From assembly GCA_008828725.1 (NCBI GenBank), contig MEHQ01000460.1, positions 1-64,000 of the forward strand: a stretch of 64,000 bases of DNA, read 5' to 3'. The translations under genes and the position numbers were made by a program. Origin of the DNA: Saccharina japonica (lineage: Eukaryota > Sar > Phaeophyceae > Laminariales > Laminariaceae). Below, piece after piece: positions 1 through 12,133 of this stretch. The notes under the pieces were generated by a model, which saw only the letters and a program-made list of their open reading frames with translations, was not told the DNA's origin and did not search any database. The number at the start of each line of letters is the position of its first letter. The first letter of the stretch is position 1.

Positions 1-1172
1 GCGCCTGGCGCAGGCTGGTTACCAGTTGCATCACCTGTGCTGCCACTTGCTGCCCAGCCATGAGTTGGTGGCCATGTGGGTCCACGCCATCTCCACTGTG
101 GTCATGGTGTCGGGAAGGTCTAGCATGAGGGTACGGGCGCTGTTGACCACAGGCCACCGGCACTCCTCTGGCAAGTACTTGTTGGCTCTTTCGGCCATCC
201 CCGCAATGCTGCCGCGAGGAAGTCCTGTGTCCCCGTCCTCCGGAAGGGTTGGTGGGCTTGCACCTCGTCTGGGAGGGTGTTGTAAGCCCGAGGTCGTCGT
301 CGGGCGAGCTGTCATGACCGAGGCGGCGGTGAGCATCGGGCGCTGGCTCTGAAGCGGCTGGAGCGGTNGGGGCGGCTTAAAGCCGTAGTGATCGTGACGG
401 CGGGCGGAGATGTCGTGACCTTGGCGGCGGGCAAGCTCGTGGTCGGAGCTGTCGTGGAGGGCGGCCGTACCGACTAGAGGCCGGACCCGGCGCTCGTAGC
501 CGGAGCTGTGGTGGTGGCGTTTGCCCTGGAGGTGTCCTCGGCAGGCTTTGAGCTTGAATCGCCTCCAAACCATCTCGGGCGACCTGGACGGCCTCGCTTC
601 GAAGCCTGGCTAGCGAGGGTGGCCTCCGTTAGCGCTTCATCCGTAGCGAGGTCCGTAGCTTCGGTCGTTGCCAGGGTTCNTATCGCCGCCGCGATGTCCT
701 CTTCCTGGCGAGCATGGGCGGACACGGATAGCCCCTCCGTGAGCGCCCCCCAGTTGGCTGTCAGCAGCGCTCTGGTCTCGTCCGGGAGGCCGGCCCACAT
801 CTCTTGGAGCTGAGGGGCTGCGGAAATTGNGTGGATCCCGCTAGGAGGGGTCCGCGTCGCCTGGGCCCGTACGTGGGCTTGCCACTGCGCTGCCTGCTCC
901 CTCGCCTCTTCGAGGGGGAGCGACCGGGGCGAACGAGGCTCGTTCTCCCCGTGGCGGGCTCCCCGAGCTTGCCGTTCCTCGCGGGGCAGCGACGACGGGG
1001 AACGTTCGTTCCGGTGTCTGCGGGGTCTCCTTGCATCGACTTCTTCATCCTCGGTGTCGAGTGATTCGGGCCCGCTCTCTGCCACCGGAGACGAAGCGAA
1101 GTCAGAGATCGTGCAGGAGAACCCATCTGCGAGGCAGGGACGGAGTGCTGGGACCGGGGCGTCGAACTGCAT
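1..1172 (-). pseudogene. GC-rich gag-like coding remnant, running off the left edge
   Basis: Two overlapping minus-strand open frames (1172 to 474, then 573 to 31 in another frame) read as one charged, Ala/Glu/Arg-rich protein. The downstream part has a plausible helical segment (LPEECRWPVVNSARTLMLDL). The frame switch near 474-573 and N bases at 368, 680 and 830 indicate decay or poor sequence. The composition recalls a retroelement Gag, but I recognise no zinc knuckle or other diagnostic motif. A host gene exon is also possible. Confidence 0.25.
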
Positions 1173-1339
1173 TCCCTTGCTCCTGCTGTAGACCCTGGTG
1201 GGCTGGCCATCACTGTGCGGCGAGCGGCGGCGAAGGGCGCATGGGTCGGGGGCAAATGTACCGGGTTAGCCTCGAATATCCGGGTATGGTAGCTGGAGGG
1301 GTGGCGCGAGAGCCTGTAGTACCACTTTTTACAGCAGAG

Positions 1340-1720
1340 GGTGCAGGAACAAAATTGCAGCATAGCGTTCGTCGGATATGTGCGCAGCAGGGGTCGGTGC
1401 AGCAGAGGGCAGCAGCAGGAGCGTGGCGGAAAGTTGTACAGCGTTCAACGCAGTAAAAATAATTTGCAGCATAACGTTCGTCGATGTGTGTGCAGCAGAA
1501 GGCCGGTGCAGCAGAGGCAGCAGCAGGGAGTGAAGCAGAAAGTTGTACAGCAGCGTTCGGCGCAGTAAATGTTTTTGCAGCATAACGTTCGTCTGATGTG
1601 TGTGCAGCAGAGCGCCGGTGCAGCAGAGGCAGCAGCAGGGAGTGAAGCAGAAAGTTGTACAGCAGACGTTCGGCGCAGTAAAATTGCAGTAACTTTGATG
1701 TGTGTAGCTGCGAAACAGGT
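1340..1720. repeat. CAG-rich tandem repeat, unit about 110 bp, more than 3 copies
   Basis: The anchor GTTGTACAG recurs at 1433, 1542 and 1654, giving periods of 109 and 112 bp. Each unit also carries GCATAACGTTCGTC and GGTGCAGCAGAGGCAGCAGC. A partial unit precedes the first anchor and a decayed one follows the third. Confidence 0.8.
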
Positions 1721-4700
1721 GAGAGTTGTAGGAGTTCGGCCAAGTTCAGCAGGCTTGTACAGCAGAGTTCGACACAGGCAGGCGTGCTGTAAGAGCTTGT
1801 ACAGCAGCGTTCGACGCCTCCCGTGCCNTACGGCGGGCACTGCGGGCACTTGGGGACGAGCTGGGGTCAAAGGAGGGGGAGTTTTGTTTCCCGCCTCCCA
1901 GCTGTCCAAACAGCAACGACCGCTCGGCCTTGTACGTGTTCGGTACTGAAATCGCTATTAAAAGGAACTCGCTCCCGAACGGTGTGGCTGTGCTAAAAAT
2001 CTCATCAGCGGAACGGCGAGAATGCTGAGCGTCCATACTGAAATCCAGTGTACCATCTTTGAGGCTTGGCGCGGGAAAAATCTTGAACCGCGTTTTTGCT
2101 GTCGAGGCTCGTACGAGTACCAGTGGTGCCCGTATACAGCCGGCCCCGTGTCGTCCCCGGGCCAGGTAGAACTGGAAGCAGTGTCGCAGTCTGCTCGAAT
2201 ACTGCTCGCAGGTATCGTAGAGCAGAGGCGGGGGCGGGCTGGCGCAGCGGTCAGAGGCAGATGGTCCAACGGCCGGTTGGCTGAGAGAAGGCTCCTCTCT
2301 CGGGAGGCCGAGCGTCATCAGAGGCTCAGGCTCGAGGTCTTGGAGGAGAACACTCAGCTGAACAAGAAGGAGCCATGGCGAGGGCGTGAGGGACTCGACT
2401 TGCTTCCTCGGTGGGCAGAGGAGCTCAGAGGCCGGTCTTGTGGAGGATCCGTAGGCGTGTAGGGCTCAGACTTGCATCCTGGGCAAGGAGCATCGCGCTT
2501 CGAGGCATGTTTTCCAGGCGGAGTCGCAGGAGCGCCGTCGTCCAATCTCGAGTCCACAGGTTGATCTGATGTACTTGGCGCTTGACCTTCATCGGCGCTT
2601 CGTAGACGGTCGCCCAGCAAGGGGACGCTGAGGTTCAGGGTCCTGGTCTGCGCTGCCGCGAAGGGGAGCAGATCCTCCCCGTTCTTGAGACGACATCACG
2701 GGTGACGGGAGAGCGGAGCAACGCTGCTCTCTCGCTCAGAAAGCACGAATAGCTCAACGGCTAGACAAAAAAGGAAACCGAGCACGAGTAAAAAACAAAC
2801 TTTCTCCGTTTTAGACTAGTCCTGCCGATATGCAACGCCAAGTGTAGGGATGCTAGGTATAAGAGGACAGGGTATCCCTAGCCAGGTCAGCCTATGGAAC
2901 GGGTACTCGTTGGTACTCACGTGTGTTGTTTGCGTAGAGATAGAAGAAGAGCAGGTTTATTCCGTTTTCGCGTGATGAACGACTGAGAAGACGAGATGGC
3001 ACAAAGCCATCGGGAACCATCCCTGGTTCCCACCTAAGATACCGCCTTCCAAGTACTACCAATACGATTCTTATACCTGATACCAGGTATTTACCAAACG
3101 TTTCCACATCATGTCAGCAGTACCATAACACTAGGCTACAAACTGCGAATCAGCCAAGGCGCCGTTTGTCGAACAGCACAGCACAGCAGTACTACTACTG
3201 CAGCAGAAGAAGCTGCAGACCCCGCAGTGTGCGCGGGACAGCTACGATTAGCAGGGGGGACCCAGCAGGCTAGTTGTGACAGCTACGAAGCACTCTTTTG
3301 CTGTGTTCTGCCTCTCATTGTGTATGCGTGTGTGTATGTTCGATTTACGCTATTCGCCATTCCAGCAAAAAAAACTCAGGTCGTTTGCCCGGCCTCGCCC
3401 GGATTTTCAGGATTTTTTGCTGGGTTTTTGTTTGCGCTGTGCCGCCTTCTCCTCGAGGTTTCGAGGTCACCATGTGCTGCTCGTTCGCCAGCGGCCAGCG
3501 GATGCCTTGAGGAGCCGCGTGATGGCCACAATCGGTGTACGCAGCAGTGTCAGCTGTATATAGGCCCTTATACCAGTTCTTGGACATGCCGTTGGGTTCC
3601 GTGTGCATTACACACGAACGAAGTACCTTTATCAGGCGCATTTATTACAAAACAGCATAGGATAGCCACGACGAAAACAATGTCGCAGATCGTGATTTCG
3701 ATGTTTGCTCCAAAAAGGGAACTATGAAGCATGTGCGATCCATTCCCAACTTGCGACACCCCCGGCATTTCAAGTGACCAACATCCCGAAGGGGAACCTT
3801 GTATAATGTACCATACCAACTACCAACTATTATTAGAACGTGGATTTGCGTACAGGGAAGAGGGGAGAGGGGAGCTTTTGCGACCAACCACTCGTTGTTT
3901 TGTTGTTGTGTGCTTGGTGTTCGGTGTTCGGTGTTCGATGTTTTTGGTTTTCCGGGTTCCGGTCCGGTTTCCGGAGATAATAAACGGCAACCGGTTTCCG
4001 GAGATAAACGGTCGTATATATATATACGAGCTGTTAATAATTCAAGCGTATTTATGATTTATGAGCCATGCCACCAGGGGCGCCCGAAAAGTATGTTTTC
4101 AACACGGCCGTCTCGTATGGGGCATTATTTGAGGTTCATAAATGGACCCCTTTTGACCAAGGGCAAAAATACAGCAGTAACTTATGGAACTCAAAACGAC
4201 AAAGTTTGACCACCAAAGCATATGAACATCATCAGTTTGACTAGGCCACCTCGTTAATATTTGAACCCTTGTATAGGTTTTATATGCGTAGTATATGTTT
4301 AGTATAACACCAGTGTGTACTCGTATTATATTATATATATTATACATCTACCCGGTGCACCAGTAGAGCTGCTGTATATACGGACTGAAGAAGCGGTCGC
4401 GTACAAGCCCACACTCACTCGCCCAGCCCTCAGTCAGGAACTCTCACTACGACTTCGGGGAGGGACGATGAGGTGGGTGTGAGCCATCGATCGTCTTGAG
4501 GAGTTAGTTGTCGACGAACGAGCTCTCGCTGAGCAGCTCGTATATTCTACCACTGCTGCAGCAACTTGCTGTGAGCGTGTGTTTTGTCCCTATACAGAGA
4601 GAGCCGACACGATGCTCTCGACTCGCCGAGCGCGCTCGGCATCTGGGTGCCGTCACCGCTTTCTTGGCGTCGAAAGAGCTGCGCGCGCAGAGGCGGCACG

Positions 4701-5008
4701 TGCTGGGCGATGTTTTTTCTGTCTCTAGTTTTCCGGGAGCAGGTTATCCCATTGTACCATGTGGGTGCCTTCTAGGTATCATTTTACTGCATAATAAATT
4801 AATTCCACAATTCTTGAGCCACATATATAACAAACGCAAATATACCATCAAAACTGTCGCACTACACAGTAAGTAGTGCTTGATAAAAGGTAGTTGCCCG
4901 CTTGAGGAGGACAACCGGCCAGACATTGTATTGAGCCAAACCGTACCACCCCTACTCGTACTACGACGGTGGCATCGAGGGCGTCCACAAAAGTGTTTTT
5001 TCGACACG
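1721..5008. other. Intergenic stretch, no gene recognised
   Basis: GC-rich sequence to about 2750 continues the character of the left edge, then becomes AT-richer. Several open frames exist on both strands, but none shows a domain, a splice-bounded exon or a consistent coding signature. TACCAGGTA/TACCTGGTA-type short palindromes occur near 3060-3090. Confidence 0.5.
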
Positions 5009-5282
5009 TAACTATCTAAAATGGTCAGAATGGGAAAACAATCGCAGCACTACTGCTGTGATCGCTGCACGATTTAGAACAAAACAAGTTTTTTTCCTAA
5101 ATTTTCCAAAAACCAATCACTTGGTTTTAAAGACCCCTGAGCCTTCGGAGGGGAAGGGGGGGTCTTTAAAACCAAGTGATTGGTTTTTGGAAAAATTCAG
5201 AAAAAAACTTGTTTTGTGCTAAATCGTACAGGCATCATAGTGCTCCGATTTTTTTTGCCATTCTGACCATTTTAGATAGTTA
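5009..5282. mobile_element. Palindromic foldback MITE, TA target (mariner/Stowaway-like)
   Basis: The left arm starts ACTATCTAAAATGGTCAGAATGG at 5011 and is mirrored by the right arm ending at 5280. The arms pair through about 130 bp each, including ACCAATCACTTGGTTTTAAAGACC, around a small loop near 5140-5158. TA lies immediately outside both ends, the target duplication expected of Tc1/mariner-type elements. No coding capacity, so it is non-autonomous. The superfamily is inferred only from the TA. Confidence 0.8.
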
Positions 5283-6150
5283 GGCCGTTTCTTGTGGGAT
5301 TTGTTTTAGGTTCATAAATGGACCTCTTTTGACTCGCCTGTTTGTGACTTCTTTTTTGAAGTCTTACTCGTAGCCAAGTGTAGTTTCTTATGGAAGCGTA
5401 TGACAAAAAAACGCATTTCATTTTTTTTGTGTGAGGCGGAGACCACGAAAGACGAGAGACCACACATAAACCAAGTGCTGCCAAGTACACCTGACACCTG
5501 TACCGGTGTGATACCAGGTATATGATATGTATGAGTATACAGCAGCACGTACAAAGCAGGTACCACCCAGGTCGTACTCGTTCAAAGCTAAAGTTAGCAT
5601 CTCTGTTTATGGTTTCCCGATATTTGGGGGTTTCATATACAGCAGTACTGTGGGGTTTGGTATTATGTATCGAGGCATTATTTAATATGCCTCGTGGCTG
5701 GGGGGATGGAGCTGCTCCCTATTGAAGCAGTCACTGATGTTAAGTTACGACCCGGGCTTTGTTGATAAGATTCTGCCCGTATATATGGGAGGGTAGAGCG
5801 TGACAGAAAGGTACGGCTCACTCCTGTGTGATATTTATGATGGGCCTTTGACGACAGGTACTGGCTCTACTTGTGTGTATATTTAGTAACGTGGTGGTAC
5901 GAGTACATTATCTACTACTCTTTCCTTGACGACTCAATGGCATGGTATAGGAACGTGGCTACACAGAGCACGTTCGACAGCGACGTACACAAACAGCATC
6001 GAGCCACCCCACACCCTTCGGGCTAACCCGCTACGTTTACGTTTCGGCCCCGTACCGCCGAGAAAGACGGAAACCCTGGCCACACTTTTCTCCGTCTCCA
6101 TTGGGCAAGCCCGATTACTTCTGAAACTCATATTCTTACTCCTCTTCCCG
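5283..6150. other. Intergenic, 3' flank of the DIRS-like element
   Basis: No gene recognised. The stretch below 6150 should contain the 3' terminus of the retroelement, but I could not identify its inverted terminal repeat by eye. Confidence 0.4.
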
Positions 6151-6152
6151 CC

Positions 6153-7232
6153 TTACCTTGTTAGAGCTTCTGGCACAAAATATGCCCCCTCCTCTCCAGC
6201 TCTTACGTAAACCATGAACGCCAGGGACTTCCATCTCCCCGGCCTTTGGATCTGAATGTCCGATGCACCTTGTGCCGCCAGCTGCGTGGCCCCACCAATC
6301 CTACCTGAGTGTAAGGCGTACTGCACCGGATCTCTACCCAAACTACTACTCGTAACCATCCGCCTCAAGGCCTTCGTCGCTACCGCGCGCGCAATAACCT
6401 TCCACCCGTTTGCCGTGCGTGTCTTCATGAGCGGTGCTGACCCGCCCAACTCGGGGTACAGGTCCAGCAGGTCCAGAATACTTTCCAGAGCCCCGTAACC
6501 ACTTACAGCCCTCGTCGCTTGCTCCTTCCCTACCGTTACGCTCGTCCTGGTAACGGTTGCTCCTAACCTCTTGTTGTCTGACTTGGACGCGCAGAACTTC
6601 ACTCCTACTCTGTCCGATATGCGCCTGTCATCCCACGCCAGTTGTGACGCTCCCGCAAACAAATCCAAGTCCCTTTTCGTCAGACAAAAGTCCGGGTGTA
6701 CCAGGCCATTACCAAATGCCCAAATTTCCGAGGCTCTGCACACTAGATGAAACGACAAAGCGAGACCGCACAACACTACCCACCCTTCGGTCTCTACACC
6801 GGCTACGCACCCCCTCCCCTTGGTTAGCATTTCCCACGACAGGGGTTTCCTCACCTTGGGGCGTACCTCCGACTTTCCGTGTGCTCTGTCGACACGTTTT
6901 CCCACTGCTGTCACAATGCAGTGTGAAGTGGGCAATTCCCAACCCTCAAACATTCTGTGGAAATACTTGAGATCGGCTAGATACCCTCGAACCGTCTGAC
7001 TTTGGTTTTTGAAGCCAAAGCATCGCAACGCCATCAATTGCGTGAGCTCTTTGAAGGCAGCATCGACTCCGTTCCTTTCCAGTAGCCACGCCCCCTTTCC
7101 TTCTATCGCCCTGAGACGGCACCACGTTTTCCATTGATTCCAGTACACCTTTGGCGTGCTTTCCTCCACCGAGGCCAGCGCTAGGGGTTCCACCAATATT
7201 TTCGCCTCGTCCTCATTCCCTCCCTCTCCCAC
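6153..7232 (-). CDS. Tyrosine recombinase (YR) of DIRS-like retroelement
   Basis: A 359-residue open frame encodes a phage-integrase-type recombinase, which in DIRS elements inserts circular cDNA without duplicating the target. Catalytic residues are in place: R166 (VCRASEI), H308-x-x-R311 (LHSGRIGGA), W334 (GRWKS) and nucleophile Y342 (MVYVR). The N-terminal helical part (residues 25-110) fits a core-binding domain. The frame starts with GTG and stays open upstream only to about 7272 without an ATG, so translation probably depended on overlap with the RT/RNase H frame. It is the best preserved part of the element. Confidence 0.8.
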   Translation of the reverse strand: MGEGGNEDEAKILVEPLALASVEESTPKVYWNQWKTWCRLRAIEGKGAWLLERNGVDAAFKELTQLMALRCFGFKNQSQTVRGYLADLKYFHRMFEGWELPTSHCIVTAVGKRVDRAHGKSEVRPKVRKPLSWEMLTKGRGCVAGVETEGWVVLCGLALSFHLVCRASEIWAFGNGLVHPDFCLTKRDLDLFAGASQLAWDDRRISDRVGVKFCASKSDNKRLGATVTRTSVTVGKEQATRAVSGYGALESILDLLDLYPELGGSAPLMKTRTANGWKVIARAVATKALRRMVTSSSLGRDPVQYALHSGRIGGATQLAAQGASDIQIQRPGRWKSLAFMVYVRAGEEGAYFVPEALTR

Positions 7233-7388
7233 GTATGATCCTGTTAGGAGGGGTTTGAGAAGTGTTCATGATTCTGCAGTTCGTTTCATCGCATCCCATG
7301 CATCGCCATCCATGTACTCTGTGGGAAAGTTGGGCTGCAGAATTGTCTAAACAACATCGCACCCGCTCTGATCTATACCTTTCTCTCT

Positions 7389-7857
7389 TCATTCCCCATG
7401 TACGAGGGTCTGCAGGTGGCGCGCGGTCGTTTCTTTTGGCCATCTGGAAATTCCGTCAGCCACCACATTCTGCACACCGGGAATATGTTTCGCGTCATGG
7501 GTCCAACCGCTCGTAATTTCCAGTCTACGAAGTAATCTAATGGCTAGGGCTGCGCGTCTGTTACGTGATCCTCCACATATGTTAATCCACGACACTAGTG
7601 CCACCCTGTCCCCTCTCAACAGTACAGCATCTCCTGGCGTTTTTGGCCTGCCTTGCCAAAGGACTTGTGTCACGTACGTTGTCAATACCATGCCACAGAG
7701 TTCGAGCAAGTTGATCGTTATTGCGTCCTCGCCCTTCGTTACCACCTGTTTTCGCAGAAGCTCGGACAGATGGTGGTTCAGATCGTATCTCCAGTACACC
7801 TGGAGCTCTGGACAACCCCCCCCGACTGCAGTAAATCTTACGTCTGAGTAGTATCAT
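7389..7857 (-). pseudogene. RNase H domain of DIRS-like element
   Basis: The open frame 7799-7389 contains the acidic residues typical of the DIRS RNase H fold: LLELCGM, RGDRVALVSW and the C-terminal KHIPGVQNVVADGISRWP block. Upstream coding similarity appears in a different frame (7857-7582), so the RT-to-RH junction is frameshifted. It would degrade the RNA strand of the cDNA hybrid. It lies directly upstream of the recombinase, as expected for DIRS. Confidence 0.75.
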
Positions 7858-7859
7858 CG

Positions 7860-9400
7860 TGAGGGAGTTCGTTGTACGTGTGCGTAAAACGGTGATCCAA
7901 GCGACTCACCGGCCTTAACCAATGTTTTGGTCGATTGCCCACTTCCAGAAGGTAATATCATTGTGGAACTCCCAGCCCAGTTTAACTACTCTCCGCGTCC
8001 GTTTTTTCGACTTAGCTATATCGTGAAGATCGGCCAAACGTAAAAGATGCCAGACAAAATATCTTCCCGCTCTGACTACATACGTGAGGATTCATAATTT
8101 TCCGGACATGCTGAGAACGGCCTGCGCGCCTGCATGCGTTTTTCTACTCGGCCACTCAAGTTCTAGGAGGAGTTCAATCGCTTCTAGCCTTTCCTTAGTG
8201 ACAGCGATTCGCATTGTGTGGGTGTTGATGGTAAAACCGAGAACATCTACGGTTGAATTCCAGTTCGTGCTCTTCTTCGGGGCAATAATTGGAGTTTCAC
8301 CTTTTTCGCCTGGTCTAAATAATCTTACGTTATCTGATGCAAAAGAAGCCGACGCTATGAGGGCTGTCTGGCATGAGGCGTTGAGCTGCACGCTGGCCAT
8401 AATGAAATAATCACGTAGACGGACGTTAAAAACGGTTCGTTCGGCCCGCCCCTTCGCGGGGCGTTAACTCTTACTCCGGTTGGAATTCGGGTTGGACTTC
8501 CGGTCTCCCACTGCTTCACGATTTTGACGTACGACATCATGACCTTTCCTTCTGGTAGGATAACGGCGTTCTTTATCGAGGTGTTACAGTGGGCGTGTTC
8601 GGCGGCTGCGGCCATGAGGCCCCAGTACCCTGGCGACGCTGCTCATTTAAACCCGAGTCAGAAATCCGATATCAAAACTTCGTCTACCACACAACAAAAC
8701 TTCTGTGTCTGGTGCGGTGTAATTCTAACATTTCTGAAAGCGTCAGTTACGTCTGCCTTTGCTAAAAGTATTCGAAGGTAGGGGAACCTTATTCGAAGGT
8801 GTGTAAGAGCCTTTAGAAGTGCGGAGAGGGCATCACTACAGAGACATTGTGGCACCTCTTCGGTTTGTGTGTCTCAGTTCAGTCCCCTCTTCTCCCCCCT
8901 GGCCGCTCCGGCCTCAAACGAGTAGTCGTTAATGATTATGACCTTGTGTGTGACCACCGCCCCCAGAGGTGCCCTTTTAAAGAGGCAGCGGATTCTCTGT
9001 CAAACGCTAGCGCTCGATTTCGTATAATATCTTCATACAGATGTCCCCAAAATAGGTCCATGTGTTCTGCCACGGCGCTGTGATTTCGATACTGCACTGC
9101 TCTGGTTGGGTCGAGGTCCGTGACCGATGTTGTCACCGGGACGCCATTCTTGATAATGTCTACGAGCTCCGTTATTGCTGGAAAACCTTCAATATCCCCA
9201 AAATAGTGTTCCACTTGACCGAGAAAGTAGGTGACACCAAGGTGCCTCCGATTCCAGCAGCCACGTCCCCCTCGCTACCATCGCGTACATGTAACAGCTC
9301 TGTGCCAATCTCTGCCATCTCTCGAATGATTGGTTTCCTTCTAGAAAGGTCGCGGTTTTCGGCGGCCATCAACGCTTTTGTTGGATTCAAATTTTTGTTC
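7860..9400 (-). pseudogene. Reverse transcriptase of DIRS-like element, frameshifted
   Basis: Successive minus-strand pieces in shifting frames give an N-terminal block (9214-8936, FWGHLYEDIIRNRALAFDRE), motif A (KADVTDAFRNVRI, Asp near 8753), an AAAEHAHCNTSI block (8615 onward), the post-catalytic block (8400-8092, with IIAPKKSTNWNS and LGFTINTHTMRIA) and a thumb-like segment to about 7920. At the expected catalytic YVDD site (8399-8420) the sequence reads Tyr-Val and then breaks frame, with only one Asp codon before the next block. This fits a loss of about 4 nt, so the polymerase is dead. Confidence 0.8.
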
Positions 9401-9589
9401 AGCTCAGCGATTTTTGCTTGTCTGCTGTTGCCATTGTTAGTTACATTGCATGTCTGAACTTGAGTGTATTACGCTTCTTCTCCATCTAAATGTGCTACTT
9501 GTTGACCCGACTCGGGTACATATTTTTATTTTGCGTACTCGCTTAAGTTCGTTGCCGTTTAGGACCCTCGCCAGCCTTGCGTCGACTGT

Positions 9590-9910
9590 ACACGACCAAC
9601 GTCAGGCAACTGGCCATGACCCTGGATGTTTTTCCGACCGGGACTCATGATCCGGCAACTGGCCGTGACCATGCCGATGCTGCGGTGCTTTTGAGAACTC
9701 TCGCAATCCTTGCGCCAACTGGGCACGACCAAGGTCAGGCAACTGGCCATGACTTTGGTAGCGCTGTCTAGAGTTACTGGTATCCTGTTCCGACTCGGAA
9801 CGATCAAGGTCAGGCAACTGGCCATAACCACATCAATTCTGCCTTGCGTTATTGGTTTTAGGCAGTCCCAACTCGGGGCCATCACGGACAGGCGACTGTC
9901 CATGCCCACA
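9590..9910. repeat. Diverged minisatellite with CAGGCAACTGGCCATGAC core
   Basis: GGCAACTGGCCRTRAC recurs near 9606, 9656, 9738 and 9813, and a weaker GGCGACTGTCCATGCC lies at 9890. Spacing is irregular (about 50-80 bp). It sits between the gag-like and RT regions of the DIRS element. Confidence 0.55.
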
Positions 9911-10417
9911 GTAATTATTTGCAGTGTAAATTAATTTCGGCTAGAAACAACCAGGGTTCGGCAACTCACCTTGCTCCTGGCAACGCTGTCTGACTTTACT
10001 GCCACTCTGTTCCGACTTGTTACAAACCGAGCCAGACAACCGACAACAATCATGCCTAGCGTTACTGTTTTTCGTACTGCCATGATGTTCAGTAAAAGTT
10101 GTCCTACTGTCAACATCCAACTCGGCACATTCACGATCACACAACTCACCCACGAACACCGCTTGCGACACCGATCCCGGTTGCGGCGCGCCAGTCAGTC
10201 CCACCGACTTACTGGTGTCCACGAACGGCGAAACTCCGCCCTCCGCCTTTCGCTACTTGACGTCCGGCACCACCATCAGGCGAGACCCGCCCTGTCAATT
10301 ACCACCTCCTCCTCTACCGCCCCGGGTACCTGCCTACCCTGGACTCCGCCACCTCTCCCCTGGTTCTGCCAGTGCGAGAAGCTGAACCTCGTGATGACCG
10401 CCGGGGGCTGTTGCTGT

Positions 10418-10425
<8 letters not shown>

Positions 10426-10480
<55 letters not shown>
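10426..10480. repeat. CTG/CAG trinucleotide run followed by CGG run
   Basis: About 18 CTG triplets run from 10426, followed by a GGC/CGG-rich tract at 10489-10516. The minus strand would read poly-Ser, poly-Ala or poly-Gln depending on frame. It lies in the linker between gag-like and RT segments. Confidence 0.9.
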
Positions 10481-10482
<2 letters not shown>

Positions 10483-11039
10483 GTACCTCGGCGGCGGCGG
10501 CGGCGGCGGTGGCGGCCATGGCAACCCCGGGGCTCCAGTACCGTCCTGAACGAAAGGGCCATGCGAATATTGGCAATTGGTTATGCTGCACTGTTGACTC
10601 CGCCACGCGAAGTGGCAAGTCCCCTCCGGTGTCCGTATCTGCTGCAGGTCTTATACAAAAGGCCAACCCGCCCGCGGGCCCCCGTCCGCACGCGACCGCG
10701 TGGCTAGTGAGAGAATCTCCCCCCTACGGTCGCCTTTCTTTTGACAGGTTTTGCTGCTGCCGTCGAGCCGCCCAGCCCGGGCACGTCCAGCGATGTGTCC
10801 ATCCGACCCAGTAAACTGCGGCTTCCCCACGATGTCAGTTCGCGCAACATCGTGAAGGCTGGGGCGTTTATCCCGGAGCACTCACCTTCCGGCGGGGCGG
10901 AGTTGGGACAGGCAATCTTCACCCCAACCGCGGCGTCTAAAACCAGTCCGAAGACGACGTTGGTGTCTCTGTTGGCCGCGAAACTCACTCACCCGCGCAC
11001 TTACTGCGGCCTCAGGAGCAGTGTGTTGCAATGCGTAAT

Positions 11040-12133
11040 CATTTACGCGGTGAGAGTTTTGGACATTTGGTGCCATTCCTTAATCAGTAAGTCCCGCCTG
11101 CCCTGAGACGCGTTCCCCGCAGAGTCCGCTGCTCGCTGTTGGATCGCTTTCGCCAGAACGTCGACGAACGTTTGGGAGTGTACCTGTGGGGCTCGGGGCA
11201 CTGCCGCGGTTCCCTGCTCGACCGGAGGTAAACGTGTCGATGTCGATGTTTGCTATCGGGGGGGGTCGACCATGAACCTGAGCACATGATAAAAATTGCT
11301 GGACGAAACTGACAGCAATAACAGACCAACTCGGAGCGGCAACATCGCCGCTGCTCCTGCTTCCTGCCACATCCTGTTGTTTCGCTTCGTGGAGTCCGCC
11401 GAGATGGTACGGGCTTCTACGCTGCTGGTCTACTCCATGCTTGCAAATTGGCCGCCCACGCCACCCCACGGTGGCTGCAAAGGAGGCCCTCCCCCCTGCC
11501 TCTATCCTGGGAACTGCATGTCCAGAAGGTGCGGGGCCTGTGCGTAAGGCGGTTGTTGCATTACGTGCTCCTGCTGCCCGGCTACCTGCTGGGGGTGTTG
11601 TTGTCCGCAAGGTGCGGTGGTTGTTGTGGCATCTGTCACTCGATCTGCTTAGGTTGCTGCTGTGCTGCGGGCTCAGACGGGGGTGCTGGTTGTTGTTGTT
11701 GGATCTGATGAAGTTGCTGCTGTACTGCGGGCCCATCGGGGGGTGCTGGTAGGTGCTGTTGCTGTTGCTGAACGAGAGGTGCCTGCTGCTGCTGTTGGTG
11801 CTGCTGTTGCAGCTGTTGTGCTGGCTGCTGCTGTGGCGGCAGTTGTTGTAAGACTTTAGTGAGCAGCAAAACGACTTCCAGTAGCTGCTCAGCTGGCCTC
11901 TGTCTCCTGCCGCTTCCTCCGAGCGGCTCGTCGGCTCGAGCTACCCCGCTGCCGGACACTGTGCCCGAGCCTGCTCCGAGAAAATCTCCCTCGGTGCTGA
12001 TGGTGCCCTCTCCGACTCCTTCCCCTTCGCTCCCCCTTCCCTTGCTGTTGCTGATCCTTAATTATTCGCGGTTGTGGCCTGTGTAGTCCTCATTCACCAC
12101 AAAGCGAGCCCGTCGCTTGCCTGCGTTGCTCAT
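11040..12133 (-). pseudogene. Gag-like protein of DIRS-like element, Gln-rich, degenerate
   Basis: A start at 12133 (MSNAGKRRARFVVNEDYTGH) is followed by one in-frame TAA near 12070. The same frame then resumes as a Gly/Ser linker and a long Gln-rich stretch (LQQQHQQQQQ, 11640-11860). After a frame change, a coding-like C-terminal part ends KEWHQMSKTLTA at about 11050. An eight-base homopolymer at about 11258-11265 marks another frame break. Gag identity rests on position before RT and on composition, not on a recognised domain. Confidence 0.5.

Noticed and set aside
31..573. Independent host gene at the left edge
   Set aside because: Frame switches and unresolved bases prevent a model; listed only as a low-confidence gag-like remnant.
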